The translations under genes and the position numbers were made by a program. Shown piece by piece: positions 62,517 through 64,000 of a stretch of 64,000 nt of DNA. The notes beneath the pieces were generated by a model, which saw only the letters and a list, made by a program, of their open reading frames with translations, had not been told where the DNA came from and searched no databases. The stretch is from Arthrobacter sp. SLBN-122 (GTDB lineage: Bacteria; Actinomycetota; Actinomycetes; Actinomycetales; Micrococcaceae), in the NCBI RefSeq assembly GCF_006715165.1, contig NZ_VFMS01000001.1, forward strand, positions 3,906,001 through 3,970,000, written 5' to 3'. Position 1 is the first letter of the stretch. The number at the start of each line of letters is the position of its first letter.

Positions 62517-64000
62517 TCAGAGCCGGTTGACGTCCGTCACCCTGACCACCGCTGTTCCGGTGGCATCGGAGGCGGCAAGATCCACCTCCGCCGAGATACC
62601 CCAGTCATGGTTGGCCGCCGGGTCATCGAAAATCTGGCGGACCTTCCAGGTGCCGGGTTCCTCGGTGATGATAAGCAGGCCCGGCCCGCGGGCATCCGGC
62701 CCTGTCCCAATGTCATCGTGTTCGTCGAAGTAGTCGTCCAAAGCGTCTTCCCAGCGCTCTGCGCCCCAGCCGGAACCGCCGTCGAGCTCTCCCAGCGCGG
62801 CGGCGTCCTCGTCCGCGAAAAGTTCCACGCGCCGGAACATCTCGTTGCGCACCATCACCCGGAACGCACGGATATTGGAGGTGAGCGACGGCGGTGGTGG
62901 CGGCGGTGCGTCGTGCGGCGTCGGCGCCGCCCCGGAAGCCAGTTCCTCCCATTCGTCCAGGAGGCTGGAGTCCACCTGCCGCACCAGCTCACCCAGCCAG
63001 GCCGTCAGGTCCGCCAGGTCCTCGCGGAGCATGTCCTGCGGAACTGTCTGGCGCAGCGCCTTGAAGGCATCGGCCAGGTACCGCAGCACGATTCCTTCGG
63101 ACCGGGCCAGGCCGTAGAACTGGACGAATTCGCCAAAGTTCATGGCCCGCTCGTACATGTCCCGGACCACCGACTTGGGTGCCAGCTCGAAGTCTCCCAC
63201 CCACGGCGCGGCCTTCCGGTACACCTCAAACGCTTCGCCCAGAATCTCCGCGAGCGGCTGGGGGTAGGTGACCTCGTCCAGCATGGCCATCCGCTGGTCG
63301 TAGTCGATGCCGTCGGCCTTCATGGCCGCCACCGCCTCGCCGCGCGCCTTCTTCTGCTGGGCGGACAGGATCTGCCGGGGTTTCTCCAGGGTCGCCTCGA
63401 TTATGGAGACCACGTCCAGGGCGTACGACGGCGACTCCGGGTCCAGGAGTTCCAGTGCGGCAAGTGCGAAGGGGGAGAGCGGCTGGTTCAGGGCGAAGTT
63501 GGGCTGCAGGTGGACTGTCAGCCGGACCGAACGGCCATCTGCGCCCTGTTCCTCCGGCGGGATTCGTTCGATGACCTCGGCGGCCAGCAGTTCCCGGTAG
63601 ATGCCCAGGGCCTTCTTCATCAGCCGCAGCTGGGAGGACCGCGGCTCGTGGTTTTCGGTGAGCAGCCGCCGTGCCGCCGCGAACGGGTCGCCAGGCCGTT
63701 CCATCAGGTTCATCAGCATGGCGTGCGTCACCGTAAAGCTGGACGTCAACGGGTCCGGCACCGATTCCACCAGCCGCTTGAAGGTCGGCTCACCCCAGGA
63801 AACAAAACCCTCGGGCGGCTTCTTCTTCACCACCTGGCGCAGCTTCTTTTGGTCGTCGCCGAACTTGGCGGTGGCCTTGGCCATCGCCTTGACGTTCTCG
63901 ATCACATGCTCTGGTGCCTGAACCACCACCGTTCCGGCGGTGTCGTAGCCCGCCCGCCCGGCCCGGCCCGCAATCTGGTGGAACTCGCGTGAGTTGAGCA
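62517..64000 (-). CDS. DEAD/DEAH helicase with DUF3516, C-terminal part (N terminus outside window)
   Basis: The frame is open to the right edge, so only about the last 495 residues are seen. At the edge is the end of the helicase core, with motif VI QIAGRAGRAGYDT. The following ~450 residues are the DUF3516 region (FVSWGEPTFKRLVESVPDPLTSSF, FALNQPLSPFALAALELLDPE). The family is restricted largely to Actinobacteria and relates to Ski2-like RNA helicases. A Pro-rich linker (APPPPPPS) lies near residue 330 of the visible part. It is next to, but not coupled with, the GNAT gene. Confidence 0.88.
   Translation of the reverse strand, partial: LNSREFHQIAGRAGRAGYDTAGTVVVQAPEHVIENVKAMAKATAKFGDDQKKLRQVVKKKPPEGFVSWGEPTFKRLVESVPDPLTSSFTVTHAMLMNLMERPGDPFAAARRLLTENHEPRSSQLRLMKKALGIYRELLAAEVIERIPPEEQGADGRSVRLTVHLQPNFALNQPLSPFALAALELLDPESPSYALDVVSIIEATLEKPRQILSAQQKKARGEAVAAMKADGIDYDQRMAMLDEVTYPQPLAEILGEAFEVYRKAAPWVGDFELAPKSVVRDMYERAMNFGEFVQFYGLARSEGIVLRYLADAFKALRQTVPQDMLREDLADLTAWLGELVRQVDSSLLDEWEELASGAAPTPHDAPPPPPPSLTSNIRAFRVMVRNEMFRRVELFADEDAAALGELDGGSGWGAERWEDALDDYFDEHDDIGTGPDARGPGLLIITEEPGTWKVRQIFDDPAANHDWGISAEVDLAASDATGTAVVRVTDVNRL

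Overview
The window is 64 kb of GC-rich actinobacterial chromosome. Gene content points to Micrococcaceae of the Arthrobacter/Pseudarthrobacter type: the CoaE-GrpB fusion, DUF1206 protein, SCO1664-family protein, four-domain RpsA, Eis-like acetyltransferase and frequent GTG starts. This assignment is inferred from family knowledge, not from a search. I see no insertion sequence, prophage, rRNA or CRISPR array; the region reads as ordinary, dense chromosome with short intergenic gaps.

Left end (1-7960): a selenocysteine and formate island. The C-terminal part of a formate dehydrogenase alpha subunit is followed, translationally coupled, by a four-cluster Fe-S beta subunit and an NrfD-type membrane subunit. 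Next come the genes that make and insert selenocysteine: selD on the minus strand, then the tRNA-Sec gene, selA and selB on the plus strand. Together they would supply Sec to the dehydrogenase, whose Sec codon would lie left of the window.

8.1-24 kb: a secreted lytic transglycosylase, a cytochrome P450, an aromatic-acid-type MFS transporter divergent from an SMP-30 lactonase/aldo-keto reductase pair (with IclR-like operators between them), a flotillin plus a small NfeD-like protein, an SDR, a UvrA paralogue, a DUF1206 membrane protein, a metallo-beta-lactamase-fold hydrolase, an SGNH hydrolase and an SCO1664-family protein.

23-35 kb: an AAA ATPase/VWA pair, a RibD-like reductase, a BNR-propeller protein, a stand-alone 5' nuclease, a flavin reductase, a CBS-domain protein divergent from two small membrane proteins, the HrpB helicase and two small proteins.

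35-64 kb: a large LuxR-type ATPase regulator, an alpha/beta hydrolase, a stand-alone LigD-type polymerase, a YrdC/Sua5-family protein, a PiT phosphate transporter with a small partner, a thioesterase, DNA polymerase I, an Eis-like acetyltransferase, ribosomal protein S1, a GNAT and an IMPACT-family protein, CoaE-GrpB, UvrB, an orphan sugar-binding lipoprotein, a TerC metal transporter behind a manganese (yybP-ykoY) riboswitch, an MFS transporter, a proline-iminopeptidase-like hydrolase, a GNAT and the C-terminal part of a DUF3516 helicase running off the right edge.

The non-coding signals are the most interesting part. About fifteen start codons have a TAnnnT -10 hexamer, often exactly TAGGCT, 6-8 nt upstream and no clear Shine-Dalgarno sequence, which implies leaderless transcription. 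The flotillin leader can fold so that its ribosome binding site is sequestered. The terC leader is a manganese riboswitch whose closing helix abuts the ribosome binding site. Paired operators precede the sugar-binding protein, the CBS/membrane-protein pair and the SMP-30 operon.
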